From Marivivens donghaensis (GTDB lineage: Bacteria; Pseudomonadota; Alphaproteobacteria; Rhodobacterales; Rhodobacteraceae): a stretch of DNA of 64,000 nt. Position 1 is the first letter of the stretch, and each line of letters starts with the position of its first letter. The notes under the pieces are model-generated. The model was not told the origin of the DNA. It did no database searches and saw nothing but the letters and a program-made list of their open reading frames with translations. The stretch lies in NCBI RefSeq assembly GCF_011806565.1, contig NZ_JAATOP010000012.1, positions 43,640 to 107,639 of the forward strand, given 5' to 3'. Position numbers and translations under genes: made by a program. Positions 52,855 to 61,680 of the stretch are shown here, piece after piece.

Positions 52855-53558
52855 GCAACCTGCGCATCGCCGAAATTTTCGGCCCCACCGTGCAGGGCGA
52901 AGGCGCGCTGATCGGTGAGCCGACCGTGTTCATCCGCACGGGCGGCTGCGATTACCGCTGCTCGTGGTGCGACTCCATGCACGCGGTGGATAGCGAATTC
53001 CGTCACACGTGGCTGCCGATGACCGACGAGGCCGTCTGGTCCGAGGTTCGCGAATTGTCGGGCGGCGTGCCGCTAACCGTGTCGATCTCGGGCGGCAATC
53101 CGGCCATTCAGGATTTCACCGGCGTCATCGCTCTGGGCAAGGCCGAGGGCTACCGTTTCGCCTGCGAGACACAAGGGTCCGTCGCCCGTCCGTGGTTCGC
53201 CGATCTGTCGATGCTGGTCCTGTCGCCCAAGCCGCCGTCGAGCAGCGAGACCGTCGATTGGGACATCTTCGCTGACTGCGTTGCTGCCGCCAAGGACGCG
53301 CCGCGCTGTATGAAGATCGTCATTTTCGACGACACCGACTACGCGTGGGCCAAGGACGCCGCCGCGCGGTATCCCGATATGCAGCTCTATCTGCAACCGG
53401 GAAATCCGATGGTTGATCCCGACAAGCCCGTCGATCTGGAACAAACCACCGAGCGGCTGGAATGGCTCATCGACAAGGTCACTGCCGACCGCTTCTTCCG
53501 TGCGCGGGTTCTGCCGCAGCTTCACGTGATGGTGTGGGGCAACAAGCGGGGCGTCTGA
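52851..53558 (+). CDS. queE: 7-carboxy-7-deazaguanine synthase QueE
   Basis: Radical SAM enzyme (235 aa) forming 7-carboxy-7-deazaguanine. N-terminal [20 protein letters not shown] and the cluster motif CDYRCSWC (C-x3-C-x2-C; about residues 33-40) are standard for Que[10 protein letters not shown] is the SAM-binding GGE-like motif (here GGN). The ATG at 52851 overlaps queD's stop by 4 bp. Followed after ~80 bp of hairpin-rich DNA by trkH. Confidence 0.94.
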   Translation: MSNLRIAEIFGPTVQGEGALIGEPTVFIRTGGCDYRCSWCDSMHAVDSEFRHTWLPMTDEAVWSEVRELSGGVPLTVSISGGNPAIQDFTGVIALGKAEGYRFACETQGSVARPWFADLSMLVLSPKPPSSSETVDWDIFADCVAAAKDAPRCMKIVIFDDTDYAWAKDAAARYPDMQLYLQPGNPMVDPDKPVDLEQTTERLEWLIDKVTADRFFRARVLPQLHVMVWGNKRGV

Positions 53559-53573
53559 CGGGCGCCCTGCATT

Positions 53574-53612
53574 CCCTGTTGTACTCTGCCGCCAACAGGC
53601 AGACAAACAGGG
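53574..53612 (+). promoter_or_regulatory. Alternative hairpins between queE and trkH
   Basis: CCCTGTTG (53574-53581) can pair either with CAACAGG (53593-53599) or with AACAGGG (53606-53612), and CTGCC/GGCAG (53586-53590/53598-53602) gives a third option. The pairings exclude one another, as in leader regions that switch structure. No regulator is known. Confidence 0.35.
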
Positions 53613-53637
53613 CAAGTTTCGCTTGTGAGAGCTCGCC

Positions 53638-55071
53638 TTGCACTTTGTGGTCTACGTCAATGGCATCGTGATGGTGTTTCTGGCTGCCTTGATGGGGCTG
53701 GATGCGCTCTTCTTCCGCGAGACCGCCGTACACTTTCTGACGTCGGCGGTGATCGTGGGCTGCGTTGGCGGGCTGATGGCCATCGCGACCGCGAACAGGC
53801 GCGACCGCGTCCACAGGCTGCACCTGTTTCTGATGACATCGTCGGTCTGGCTGGTCGCCGCGCTGGTCGGTGCTATCCCGCTGGAGTTCTGGGGGATGCA
53901 CGCCGTCGACGCGATTTTCGAGGCGATGTCCGGCATCACCACCACAGGATCGACCGTGATGAGCGGTCTCGACCAGACGCCCAAGGGCATCATTTTCTGG
54001 CGGGCCTTGTTGCAGGCGCTCGGCGGGGTCGGGTTCATCGTGACGGGCATCGCGATGTTGCCGTTCCTCAAGGTCGGCGGGATGCAGCTTTTCCGCACGG
54101 AAAGTTCGGACAAGGGCGACAAGGAGGTCCGCAACGCCGCGACCTTCGCCTCCTCCACACTGAAAATCTACGTCTGCCTCATCGGCGTCTGCGCGCTGCT
54201 GTACCTCGCGGGCGGGATGAGCGGGTTCGACGCCATCACCCACGCCATGACCACCCTGTCGACAGGGGGCTATTCGGGGTACGACGCGTCCTTCGGCCAT
54301 TTCGATAGCGCCTATTTGCAATGGGTCTGCACGCTGTTCATGCTGCTCGGCGCCCTGCCCTTTGCGTGGTACATCCGTGTGATCCTGCGCCGCACCGTGC
54401 GATCCGAGCAGGTCAACGCGATGCTCATTTCGTTGACAGCTGTCATCCTGCCGATGGCCGCGTGGCTTGCGCTTCACCAGCAGATCGACCTGCTGACCGC
54501 GCTGCGGATGGTGGCGTTCAACGTGGTGTCTGTCGTGACGACCACGGGCTATGCGACCACCGACTACACCCTTTGGGGACCGTTTGCGGTGATGGGGTTC
54601 TTTATCCTGACGGCAACGGGCGGCTGCACCGGATCGACCGCTGGCGGCGGCAAAGCGATGCGTTGGCTGATCGCTGCGCGGGCCATCTGGGCCTCGCTGA
54701 AAAAGGTGCGCAGCCCGAACCGCATCTCCGAGGTCTACTTCGAAGGCCGCCGCGTGGAGCCAGACGTCATGAGCGGCGTGGTCTCCTTCCTCGTGTTCTA
54801 TGCCATCACCTTTGGCCTGATGTCCGCCGCGCTCACCATGCTGGGGCTGGACCTGTCCACCGCGACCTCGGGCGCGCTCACGGCATTGGCCAACGTCGGT
54901 CCCGGAGTGGGCGAAATCATCGGGCCGGCGGGCAACTTCGCCACGCTCTCCGCGCCGGTCAAAGCGGTCCTGACCTTCGGCATGTATCTCGGGCGTCTGG
55001 AAATGCTCACAGTCTTTGTGCTCTTCACCCCCCTCTTCTGGCGGGAAGTTTTGGTCGACACGCGCAACTAG
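53638..55071 (+). CDS. trkH: TrkH-type potassium uptake protein
   Basis: Membrane protein (477 aa) of the TrkH/KtrB family moving K+ through four pore-loop repeats. Selectivity-filter-like segments are AMSGITTTGSTVM, AMTTLSTGGYSGYD, VVSVVTTTGYATTDY and ALANVGPGVG. The N-terminus begins at a TTG (53638; GAGAG upstream, in-frame stop at 53626); a GTG nine bases later is an alternative. No TrkA gene in the window. Related to stress or pH balance; no link to the que genes is known. Confidence 0.93.
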   Translation: MHFVVYVNGIVMVFLAALMGLDALFFRETAVHFLTSAVIVGCVGGLMAIATANRRDRVHRLHLFLMTSSVWLVAALVGAIPLEFWGMHAVDAIFEAMSGITTTGSTVMSGLDQTPKGIIFWRALLQALGGVGFIVTGIAMLPFLKVGGMQLFRTESSDKGDKEVRNAATFASSTLKIYVCLIGVCALLYLAGGMSGFDAITHAMTTLSTGGYSGYDASFGHFDSAYLQWVCTLFMLLGALPFAWYIRVILRRTVRSEQVNAMLISLTAVILPMAAWLALHQQIDLLTALRMVAFNVVSVVTTTGYATTDYTLWGPFAVMGFFILTATGGCTGSTAGGGKAMRWLIAARAIWASLKKVRSPNRISEVYFEGRRVEPDVMSGVVSFLVFYAITFGLMSAALTMLGLDLSTATSGALTALANVGPGVGEIIGPAGNFATLSAPVKAVLTFGMYLGRLEMLTVFVLFTPLFWREVLVDTRN

Positions 55072-55116
55072 AACGTTAATCATAGAAAAGTATTTCAGTG
55101 ATTGAGATTTATTACG

Positions 55117-56331
55117 ATGGACGCTTCGGATTACGCCGCGCTCGATAGTCACCTGATCGACGAACCCCGTTTTCAGTACCGACTGCGATCCGAAGCCGAA
55201 GCACAACTCGCGTTCTTCCGTCGATCACTCAGAGCCGATGGCGGGTTTGATCTGCTGGCGTTTGACGGCACTCCGATCACTGGACAGGACCAAGGGCTGA
55301 CGGGCACCGCGCGGCACGTCTACTCCTACGCGCTCGCCAAATCGACGGGTCATCCGGACTGCGACGACATGATCGACGCTGGCCTGACGTGGCTCGACAG
55401 CCATTTCCGCGACAAGGCCCATGGCGGATTTTACTGGACGCTGAATGGCACCGAACCGACCGTCGATCACAAGATGGCTTACGGGCACGTCCATGTCCTG
55501 CTCGCCGCATCCGCCGCCACGCAAGTCGGTCATCCGCTTGGCCCCAAACTGCTGGAGGATCTTTCGGACCTCCTGCTCAACCGTTTCATGGACAGCTCCG
55601 CCGGTCTGCTCGCCGACGAGTTTTCCCGCGACTGGAGCTATTGCTCCGCCTATCGCGGCTATAACGCCAATATGCACGGGCTGGAGGCATACCTCGCCGC
55701 ATATGAGACCACGGGCGACACCGGTTTTCTGACCCGCGCTGAACAGGTGATCGACTTTTTCGCGAACCGCATTGCTCGGGCGAACCACTGGCGGGTGATT
55801 GAACATTTCGACGCCAACTGGTCGCCGGATATGGACTACGACGGTCATTTCGCGCTGACGCCGCGCGGCACGACTCCGGGGCATTCGTTCGAACTGGCGC
55901 GGCTGATGATCCAGTATTGGGACCTCGCCGGACGCCCGCGCGGCAATCTGGTGTTCGACGCACGCAGCATCATCGACACCGCGCTGTCCGATGCGTGGGA
56001 TGAGAGCGGCGGCATTTCATACACACTAGAATATGACGGCCGCATTCTGAACCCCGCCCGTTACTGGTGGCCCGTGACCGAAGCGATCCTTGCCATACAG
56101 GCGCTGATCAAGGTCGCCCCGATGCCCAACGACGAGGGACGTTTCCGCAGGCTCTGGGACGAGGCCGAGGCGCTATTCATCGATCACGACTACGGCGGCT
56201 GGTTCCACGAGGTCGCGCCCGACGGCACCCCGACCGAAGCGACGGTGCGCGGTAAGCCCGACCTTTATCATTCGATCCAAGCGGCGATCCTGCCTGCGCA
56301 AAAGGGTGTGACGCGCATCATGAGCGCGTAA
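55117..56331 (+). CDS. AGE family epimerase/isomerase
   Basis: Sugar epimerase/isomerase of the N-acylglucosamine 2-epimerase fold (404 aa, alpha/alpha barrel). Catalytic histidines are probably those in TPGHSFELARLM and PDLYHSIQAAIL, in typical contexts; ARYWWPVTEAILAI is also conserved. Members act as mannose isomerase, sulfoquinovose isomerase, cellobiose epimerase or GlcNAc 2-epimerase; the length suits mannose/sulfoquinovose-type isomerases. No sugar transporter is next to it. Start ATG 55117, AT-rich upstream. Confidence 0.87.
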   Translation: MDASDYAALDSHLIDEPRFQYRLRSEAEAQLAFFRRSLRADGGFDLLAFDGTPITGQDQGLTGTARHVYSYALAKSTGHPDCDDMIDAGLTWLDSHFRDKAHGGFYWTLNGTEPTVDHKMAYGHVHVLLAASAATQVGHPLGPKLLEDLSDLLLNRFMDSSAGLLADEFSRDWSYCSAYRGYNANMHGLEAYLAAYETTGDTGFLTRAEQVIDFFANRIARANHWRVIEHFDANWSPDMDYDGHFALTPRGTTPGHSFELARLMIQYWDLAGRPRGNLVFDARSIIDTALSDAWDESGGISYTLEYDGRILNPARYWWPVTEAILAIQALIKVAPMPNDEGRFRRLWDEAEALFIDHDYGGWFHEVAPDGTPTEATVRGKPDLYHSIQAAILPAQKGVTRIMSA

Positions 56332-56391
56332 ATCGGATATTGCTCCGCCTGCTTCGAGGATTATGTTGGCCCTCGGAGGTACATCCAACCG

Positions 56392-56790
56392 ATGCCCAAA
56401 TCCCGCGCCCATCAACACGTCGTCCGCGCTGTCTGGTTCAGCATCGGCGTCCTCATGATCGTGCTTGCGGTCATCGGCGCGGTTCTACCAATCATGCCGA
56501 CGACGGTGTTCGTGATCATGGCGGCCTTCGCGTTCGGCAAATCGTCTCCGGCGATCGAGGCGTATCTGCTCAATCACCGCTACTTCGGCCCGATCATTCA
56601 GGACTGGCGCAAGTACGGGGCCATCGCGCCCAAGTACAAAGTCATCGCTATCGGAGCGATGCTGGTGACGGTCGTCTCTGCACTCGTGCTGGGCGCGCCG
56701 CAGAAAGTCATCATCATCCAGCTTGTTTGCATCTCGCTCGTCGCGATCTACATCGTCACGCGCCCATCGGGACGGGTCGACGCGGACTAG
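56392..56790 (+). CDS. YbaN family (DUF454) membrane protein
   Basis: Small inner-membrane protein (132 aa) of DUF454/YbaN, with about three helices (18-38, 40-60, 80-125). The conserved N-terminal GVLMIVLAVIGAVLPIMPTT and FAFGKSSPAIEAYLLNHRYF (Ser and Asn-His motif) are present. GGAGG precedes the ATG. Function unknown in the family. Its end overlaps the convergent exonuclease gene by 4 bp. Confidence 0.9.
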   Translation: MPKSRAHQHVVRAVWFSIGVLMIVLAVIGAVLPIMPTTVFVIMAAFAFGKSSPAIEAYLLNHRYFGPIIQDWRKYGAIAPKYKVIAIGAMLVTVVSALVLGAPQKVIIIQLVCISLVAIYIVTRPSGRVDAD

Positions 56791-58877
56791 ATCTTCATCA
56801 GGTCGGTGTTGAGATCCTTTTGCAGGCGCTCGTGCTTGCGGAACTCCGCGATGAGCTGCCCGAAGGTTTCAATGCCCCGCGCCTCGGCCATTGTAAGCAT
56901 CTTCTGGAACGCTTCGGCTGTGGCAATCGCGTCACCCATGGCCGTATGGCGCGCCCCGTCGGGGATGCGGACACCGAGCCGTTCGCAGATCGCGTCGAGC
57001 GTATGCTTCTCGCCCCGCCCGAACAGGAATGCGGACAACAAAACAGTGTCTATTACAGGCTGATCGAAGCTTTTTCCGATCCCCGCTTCGTGCCGCCGCA
57101 GGAACTCCATATCAAAGGGCGCGTTGTGAGCGACCAGCACGGATTCCTTGGCGAAAGCGTGGAATTGCCGCCCGACTACATCGAGCGTAGGGCGCTGCGC
57201 AACCATATCGTCGGTGATGCCGTGCAGGTTGGTCGTTTGCAGCGGAATGGGGCGTCCGGGATTGACGAGTTGCTCCATCACCTCGTTCGGCACGATCCGC
57301 CCGTTGACGATGCGCAGGGCAGCGATCTGGCAGATTTCGTCACCTTGGGACGGCATCAGGCCGGTCGTTTCGGTGTCGAAAACGGTGTAGGTCATCTCTG
57401 ACAGCTTGGCGTTGATCAGCTCGGTCGGCGGCGGGCGGCGCAGCAGTTCGAAGTCGTAATTCACGCCGGTCGCCAGCTTGGTCGCGTGCTGACCGATGGT
57501 CTTGGGCAGCGGGATTTTCAGGATATACCGCCCTGCCCCGTCCTCTTCGGGCCAGCAATCGGTGCCATGAAGGCGCAGGACCGAACGGCCCGTCAGCACC
57601 GTGCGGCGATCCGGCAAGGGCGCTGCGATGCACTCGGCCAGACGGTCGTAATAGAGTTGATGACCGCTCCACCCCAGACCGATCACGGTCATGCCGCCCT
57701 CTTCGCGGATAATCAGCGACAGCGCCCGCGCGTTGTGCTGTTTTGAAATGAGCCTTGCCAGATGCGCCACCAGCGACGCCATCGGCGACACCGCGATATT
57801 GAGGCGGATCTGCTCGTAGCCCTCGGCAATCAGCGTGATACCATCAAGGCGGCTGCGGATCGCGCGGATGAACTTGGTCGGAGAGATGTCTTCGAGCGGC
57901 CAGTACGCCTCGCGGGTTTTGCGGTAGGCGGCGTCCATGCTGTTGACCTGCGCGATCAGCTTATGCGTCCGCGTCAGCAACGCCTCGGACAAGGTGATAT
58001 CGGCGGCAAGGCTCGGGGATTGTTCGCGCAGTTCAAGGTTCGCTTCGAGCGAGGCAAGTTCTGGGCGCAGCGTGACGAAGAGGTCCGCCATCAGCGTGCC
58101 TGCCGCAATCGCGTTGCGCGTTTCGAAACTCGCATCCCGAAGGACCAGCACATAGGGCGGCTGCGCGTCGACTGTGCTCGGCGCGTAAAGCAGACGCACC
58201 TCGCCCATGCTGAAATGCCCCGTGCGCGCGTTCTCCATCAGGAAGGTGACGGAACGGTCGGGAGAGTGGCTGGCAACGGCGAGGTTATACGCCTCCAGTA
58301 GCGGGCCATATTCGGTGAATTCGAACACCGACCGCCCCAGCGCCATCGCGGTTTCGCCCTCGTTCAACAGACCGGTGGCCGCACCATTATAGAACGTCAC
58401 CGTGTGGCGACCCGAGCAGACGACGACCCCCAGAGGCAGGACCGCAAGCGTCTGGATCAGCTTTTCCAGCTCGCTGCTCATCCGCGTGGTTTCATGCGCA
58501 ACGGACTCCGCCATCGAATTGCGCGCGTTGCTGAGGCTGCGTCCGATTTGCTCCACCGCCGGAACGAGGTCTCCCAGATAGCGCGTCGTTTCCGGATCGG
58601 GCGGCACCGCGCTGTCACACTGGGCGCGGGCTTGCAAATGATTGGCGACCGCTTGGATCGGTGTGGCGAGGTTCTGGTCGAACAGCGTCCAGACCCACGT
58701 CAGAAAAGCGGCGAGGAAAATGATCGACAGAACCATCGGCAGCGCCGGACCCGCGTCGGGATAAAGGCGGCCAATTACGGCGGAGAGCTGAATGATCGCC
58801 ACGCTACCCACGAACATCAGGACAAAGAACAGCCCCATCCGAGTCCGGAGCTTTTTCCTGCGGAGACTCGCAATCAT
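56787..58877 (-). CDS. Membrane PAS/kinase-like sensor fused to DEDDh 3'-5' exonuclease
   Basis: Protein of 696 aa. Two membrane helices (about 14-37 and 46-66) enclose almost no periplasmic loop; a HAMP-like stretch (TPIQAVANHLQARAQ), a coiled coil (~110-150), a PAS-like domain (~150-255) and a region resembling DHp/ATPase parts of histidine kinases (~260-480) follow, but no clear phospho-His or N-box is visible. The C-terminus (498-665) is a complete DEDDh exonuclease of PolC/DnaQ type: Asp501, Glu503, Asp589, His644, Asp649 (DTET, NAPFD, RHTAMGD). Start 58877 (ATGA overlap with the receiver-like gene). Exonucleases near VC_2705-type symporters are known; function is unknown. Confidence 0.85.
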   Translation of the reverse strand: MIASLRRKKLRTRMGLFFVLMFVGSVAIIQLSAVIGRLYPDAGPALPMVLSIIFLAAFLTWVWTLFDQNLATPIQAVANHLQARAQCDSAVPPDPETTRYLGDLVPAVEQIGRSLSNARNSMAESVAHETTRMSSELEKLIQTLAVLPLGVVVCSGRHTVTFYNGAATGLLNEGETAMALGRSVFEFTEYGPLLEAYNLAVASHSPDRSVTFLMENARTGHFSMGEVRLLYAPSTVDAQPPYVLVLRDASFETRNAIAAGTLMADLFVTLRPELASLEANLELREQSPSLAADITLSEALLTRTHKLIAQVNSMDAAYRKTREAYWPLEDISPTKFIRAIRSRLDGITLIAEGYEQIRLNIAVSPMASLVAHLARLISKQHNARALSLIIREEGGMTVIGLGWSGHQLYYDRLAECIAAPLPDRRTVLTGRSVLRLHGTDCWPEEDGAGRYILKIPLPKTIGQHATKLATGVNYDFELLRRPPPTELINAKLSEMTYTVFDTETTGLMPSQGDEICQIAALRIVNGRIVPNEVMEQLVNPGRPIPLQTTNLHGITDDMVAQRPTLDVVGRQFHAFAKESVLVAHNAPFDMEFLRRHEAGIGKSFDQPVIDTVLLSAFLFGRGEKHTLDAICERLGVRIPDGARHTAMGDAIATAEAFQKMLTMAEARGIETFGQLIAEFRKHERLQKDLNTDLMKI

Positions 58878-59254
58878 GGCCGCACTCCCTTCCATAATTC
58901 CGAAATCGCGTAATTCAGTTCGGGCAGATCGAACGGCAACGGCAGCACGACCGTCGCACCCACCCCATCGGCTTTGAGCCGCACGATGTCATTGTCGGCG
59001 GGGATCATCAGCGCGATCGGGATGTCACGGAAACCGGCTTCGAGGCGGACCCATTGCGTGAACGCAAATCCCGACATCGAAGGCAGGTTGGCATTGATCA
59101 GCAGGGCGTCGGGCCTGTTCAGCTGCAAGCTTTCCATTGCCGCAATGGCCGAACGAACGTGCGAGGTGGTGTAACCTTCCTCCTCGATCAACGTCGACAG
59201 CGACTGCCCGAAGGTCAGATCGTGTTCGACAATCAGTATGTACTTCGCGTTCAT
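58874..59254 (-). CDS. Receiver-like protein without phosphorylation residues
   Basis: Single REC-fold domain (126 aa), coupled to the sensor-exonuclease gene by an ATGA overlap. The phosphate-accepting Asp is Asn54 (LLINANLPSMSG), the second acidic residue of the pocket is His11 (IVEHD), the Thr/Ser is Ile84 and the Lys before Pro-Phe is Leu106 (LPLPF). The scaffold is otherwise typical (GY at 27-28, PSMSGF). It should not accept phosphate in the usual way and may act by protein contact, as known for pseudo-receivers. Start 59254; a TTG-like extension is less likely. Confidence 0.85.
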   Translation of the reverse strand: MNAKYILIVEHDLTFGQSLSTLIEEEGYTTSHVRSAIAAMESLQLNRPDALLINANLPSMSGFAFTQWVRLEAGFRDIPIALMIPADNDIVRLKADGVGATVVLPLPFDLPELNYAISELWKGVRP

Positions 59255-59285
59255 GTGGAACCCCAATCAGTGGTCCCGCCAGACG

Positions 59286-59762
59286 TCATGCCTGACAGAA
59301 AGCTTGTAGTATCGTTTCTCCCTCGGCGAGCTGTTCTTCGGGCTCGAATGTGCCGTCGGTAAGTGCTCGCGCGATAGTACTTTGGTTGCAGTTCACTCGG
59401 ACCAATACGCCAGACGACTCCTTCCACCGAGACGCGGCAATGATGAGCCCAGAATACACGTTATCGGTGTCAGCAATAGAAATATCTTTCGCATATAACA
59501 CGCCCGAGGTGACGGGCCACGCGTATGACCAAGGTTTAAAGGGACTTTGCGAATATGCACGTTCTACGACAATCGCGTCCGCTGGCACCGTATTTTCGGC
59601 CCACACGTATTCCGCGTAAATCGTTGTGCACAGGATCCCAATTCCGCCCGCTGCGGGAACAATCCATTTCGGCAGGCGTCCTCGCGACATCTTGATCACC
59701 CCGAGCGCGATCCCCGCCAAGGCAACGCCCGCGATGAGCGTTGCTGCAAATTCGAAAAGCAT
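59286..59762 (-). CDS. Orphan membrane protein in the acetate cluster
   Basis: Unrecognised protein of 158 aa with two N-terminal hydrophobic helices (about 3-24 and 32-48), then a hydrophilic, probably periplasmic domain of ~110 residues that contains two cysteines (in VNCNQST and the C-terminal FCQA) that could form a disulfide. GGGGAGAGG precedes the ATG, and it follows the DUF294 gene by 12 bp. Base composition is visibly more AT-rich than in the neighbours, especially at 59340-59660, suggesting a different origin. No function is assigned. Confidence 0.6.
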   Translation of the reverse strand: MLFEFAATLIAGVALAGIALGVIKMSRGRLPKWIVPAAGGIGILCTTIYAEYVWAENTVPADAIVVERAYSQSPFKPWSYAWPVTSGVLYAKDISIADTDNVYSGLIIAASRWKESSGVLVRVNCNQSTIARALTDGTFEPEEQLAEGETILQAFCQA

Positions 59763-59774
59763 GACCTCTCCCCC

Positions 59775-61580
59775 CTACTTTACCGCGCCCGACCCCAGCG
59801 ACGATTGCATGGTGCGCACGATGACGAAGGCATCGCGAAGATGGCTTCGTTCGAACGCGGGCAATGTCGATGGAGTGAGATAGTTGTCCGGCTTCTCTCC
59901 AGCCCTCACCAGTGCGGCCTGATGTTCCAGACGCACGGTGGCAATCGTATCGTAAGCCGACAGCAGGTCCCTCCCCCCGCTATCGGATATGATGCCTGCC
60001 TCGATCGCTGCGTCAATACGCGAGCGTGTATTCACCACGGACAATTGACCGCGGAGCGCATAGACGCGGCCCAAATCGACGATGGGCACGACGCCGTTGT
60101 GCTTCATATCGACCTGATGGCGGTGCTCGCCCGATTTGATCGTGGCAAAGCCCCGAAACAGCGACAGCGGCGGTATGTGCTTGAGCGAATTGCCGATCAT
60201 GTGGGCGACGAAGATGGAGTTCTTGCCCGCAGCTTTGAGTGTGCCCTCTTGCAGTTCATCAAACAGCCGCTCGTCACCCGCGATGGGGCGCAGGTCGAAC
60301 ATGACGGAGGCGAGCATTTGCGCCTCTTCGTCCGGCTGGGTGATCCAGCGGTGGAAATAGCCCTTCCACGTTTTCAGCCGCTGCCGCCAACGATCCGCCG
60401 TCGCCATCATATCACCGGGGCAATAGACGTAACCGCAGGCGTTGAGACCATCGCAGACGAAACGCGCGGTCTGTTCGAACCAGCGCATGTCATCTTCGGT
60501 CGCGCTATCGTCGATAATGAGGCAGTTGTCCTGATCGCTGACGCCCGTCTGTTCGCGCCGCCCCTGACTGCCGCAAGCGGCCCAGCAATAGGGGACGGGC
60601 GCGGGGCCGAACTGCGCCTCGGCCATCTTGAGCAGGCGGCGGGTGACGATATCGGCGATGTCGGTGACTTTGCGGGTGACGACATCATGCGCGAGGTGGC
60701 TACCGACAAGCTGCATCAGCAGTTCGGGCAAGCGGCGCGTGACATCCGCCATCTCGGCCACCGTTCCGGCGCGGGTCACATCCGCCACCATATTCGCCTG
60801 ATTGCTGGCGAGGAAACGGGTCAGGTCCGTCTGGGTGATCATCCCGACGAAGTGCCCCTGCTCCACCACCGGAATATGGCCGATCCGGCGGTCGATCATC
60901 GTGTGCATCACGTCGGACCCCAGCGCCTCGGGGCGGAGGGAGACGGGATCGGCGGTCATCACATCGGACACAGGCGCGGACGGATCGCGCCCCTCTGCGA
61001 TGACCTTGTTGTTCATATCGCGCACCGTGATCAGGCCGACGAGCAGATCGCCCTGCACCACGCCGAGCGAGGAAATACGGTGCTCCCGCATCAGTTTGGC
61101 CGCGTCGCGGATCGTCGTGTCGGGCGTGCAGGTGACAGGCGCGTGGGTGAGCATATCGCCCAGCTTCAGCGTCATGATCCCGCCTTGGGTCATGCCGCGC
61201 GTGCCGCCGCGATTGAAATACCGGTTGAACGCTGGCGCGTCCGTCATCGCCTGCCGGAAAACGGCGGCGGGAAGAAGGTAAAGCTCCGCGTCCTTGGTGA
61301 CGACAGCGGTGGTCGCGGCCTTCCCGTCCCTCAGTAGACCCCGCTCGCCAAAGTGGTTGCGGGCGCGCAGCACCGAGACCAACGCCCCGTTTCCGTCCGT
61401 CACCTCGACCGCCCCGCTGGCAATCAGCCAGACACCATCAAGATCGTCGCCATGTGCGTAAACGGTCTGCCCTGCCTCGACGTTCTGGCGGATCAACTGA
61501 ACCGCCAACGCTTCGAGCGCGGCAGGGTCCATCCCATCGTATGGGTGTGTCTGTTTCAGGAACGGCAGTAGTGACTTCAA
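59775..61580 (-). CDS. cNMP-binding, CBS and DUF294 nucleotidyltransferase-like protein
   Basis: Cytoplasmic regulator-like protein (about 601 aa). Domain order: cyclic-nucleotide-binding fold (~1-125, with FGERGLLRDGKAATTAV, the phosphate-cassette region), two CBS domains (~140-265), and a DUF294 nucleotidyltransferase-like domain with CGSQGRREQTGVSDQDNCL (the D-x-D pair) and a substrate-binding C-terminal part. Such proteins are found with the VC_2705-type symporter and are thought to regulate by nucleotidylation or nucleotide sensing. The start is probably TTG 61580 (GAGGGCG upstream; homologues start near LLPFLKQTHPYD); an upstream TTG at 61628 is possible. Confidence 0.88.
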   Translation of the reverse strand: MKSLLPFLKQTHPYDGMDPAALEALAVQLIRQNVEAGQTVYAHGDDLDGVWLIASGAVEVTDGNGALVSVLRARNHFGERGLLRDGKAATTAVVTKDAELYLLPAAVFRQAMTDAPAFNRYFNRGGTRGMTQGGIMTLKLGDMLTHAPVTCTPDTTIRDAAKLMREHRISSLGVVQGDLLVGLITVRDMNNKVIAEGRDPSAPVSDVMTADPVSLRPEALGSDVMHTMIDRRIGHIPVVEQGHFVGMITQTDLTRFLASNQANMVADVTRAGTVAEMADVTRRLPELLMQLVGSHLAHDVVTRKVTDIADIVTRRLLKMAEAQFGPAPVPYCWAACGSQGRREQTGVSDQDNCLIIDDSATEDDMRWFEQTARFVCDGLNACGYVYCPGDMMATADRWRQRLKTWKGYFHRWITQPDEEAQMLASVMFDLRPIAGDERLFDELQEGTLKAAGKNSIFVAHMIGNSLKHIPPLSLFRGFATIKSGEHRHQVDMKHNGVVPIVDLGRVYALRGQLSVVNTRSRIDAAIEAGIISDSGGRDLLSAYDTIATVRLEHQAALVRAGEKPDNYLTPSTLPAFERSHLRDAFVIVRTMQSSLGSGAVK

Positions 61581-61680
61581 GTGTTCGCCCTCTGTGCAGA
61601 AAGCGCAGGGTCTCCCCCGCGCTTCCAATTGATCATGAGACTGTTTCCAGTGGATTGATCTGTATCAACACAGACCAATT

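Noticed and set aside
53479..55206. Open frame of 575 codons on the minus strand opposite trkH
   Set aside because: Same Arg/His/Asp/Gln-rich pattern, no motif, and TrkH pore-loop motifs on the plus strand are unmistakable.
56787..58877. Replicative DNA polymerase III epsilon subunit (DnaQ)
   Set aside because: The exonuclease domain is DnaQ-like, but the membrane and sensor-like part and the acetate neighbourhood exclude the proofreading subunit.
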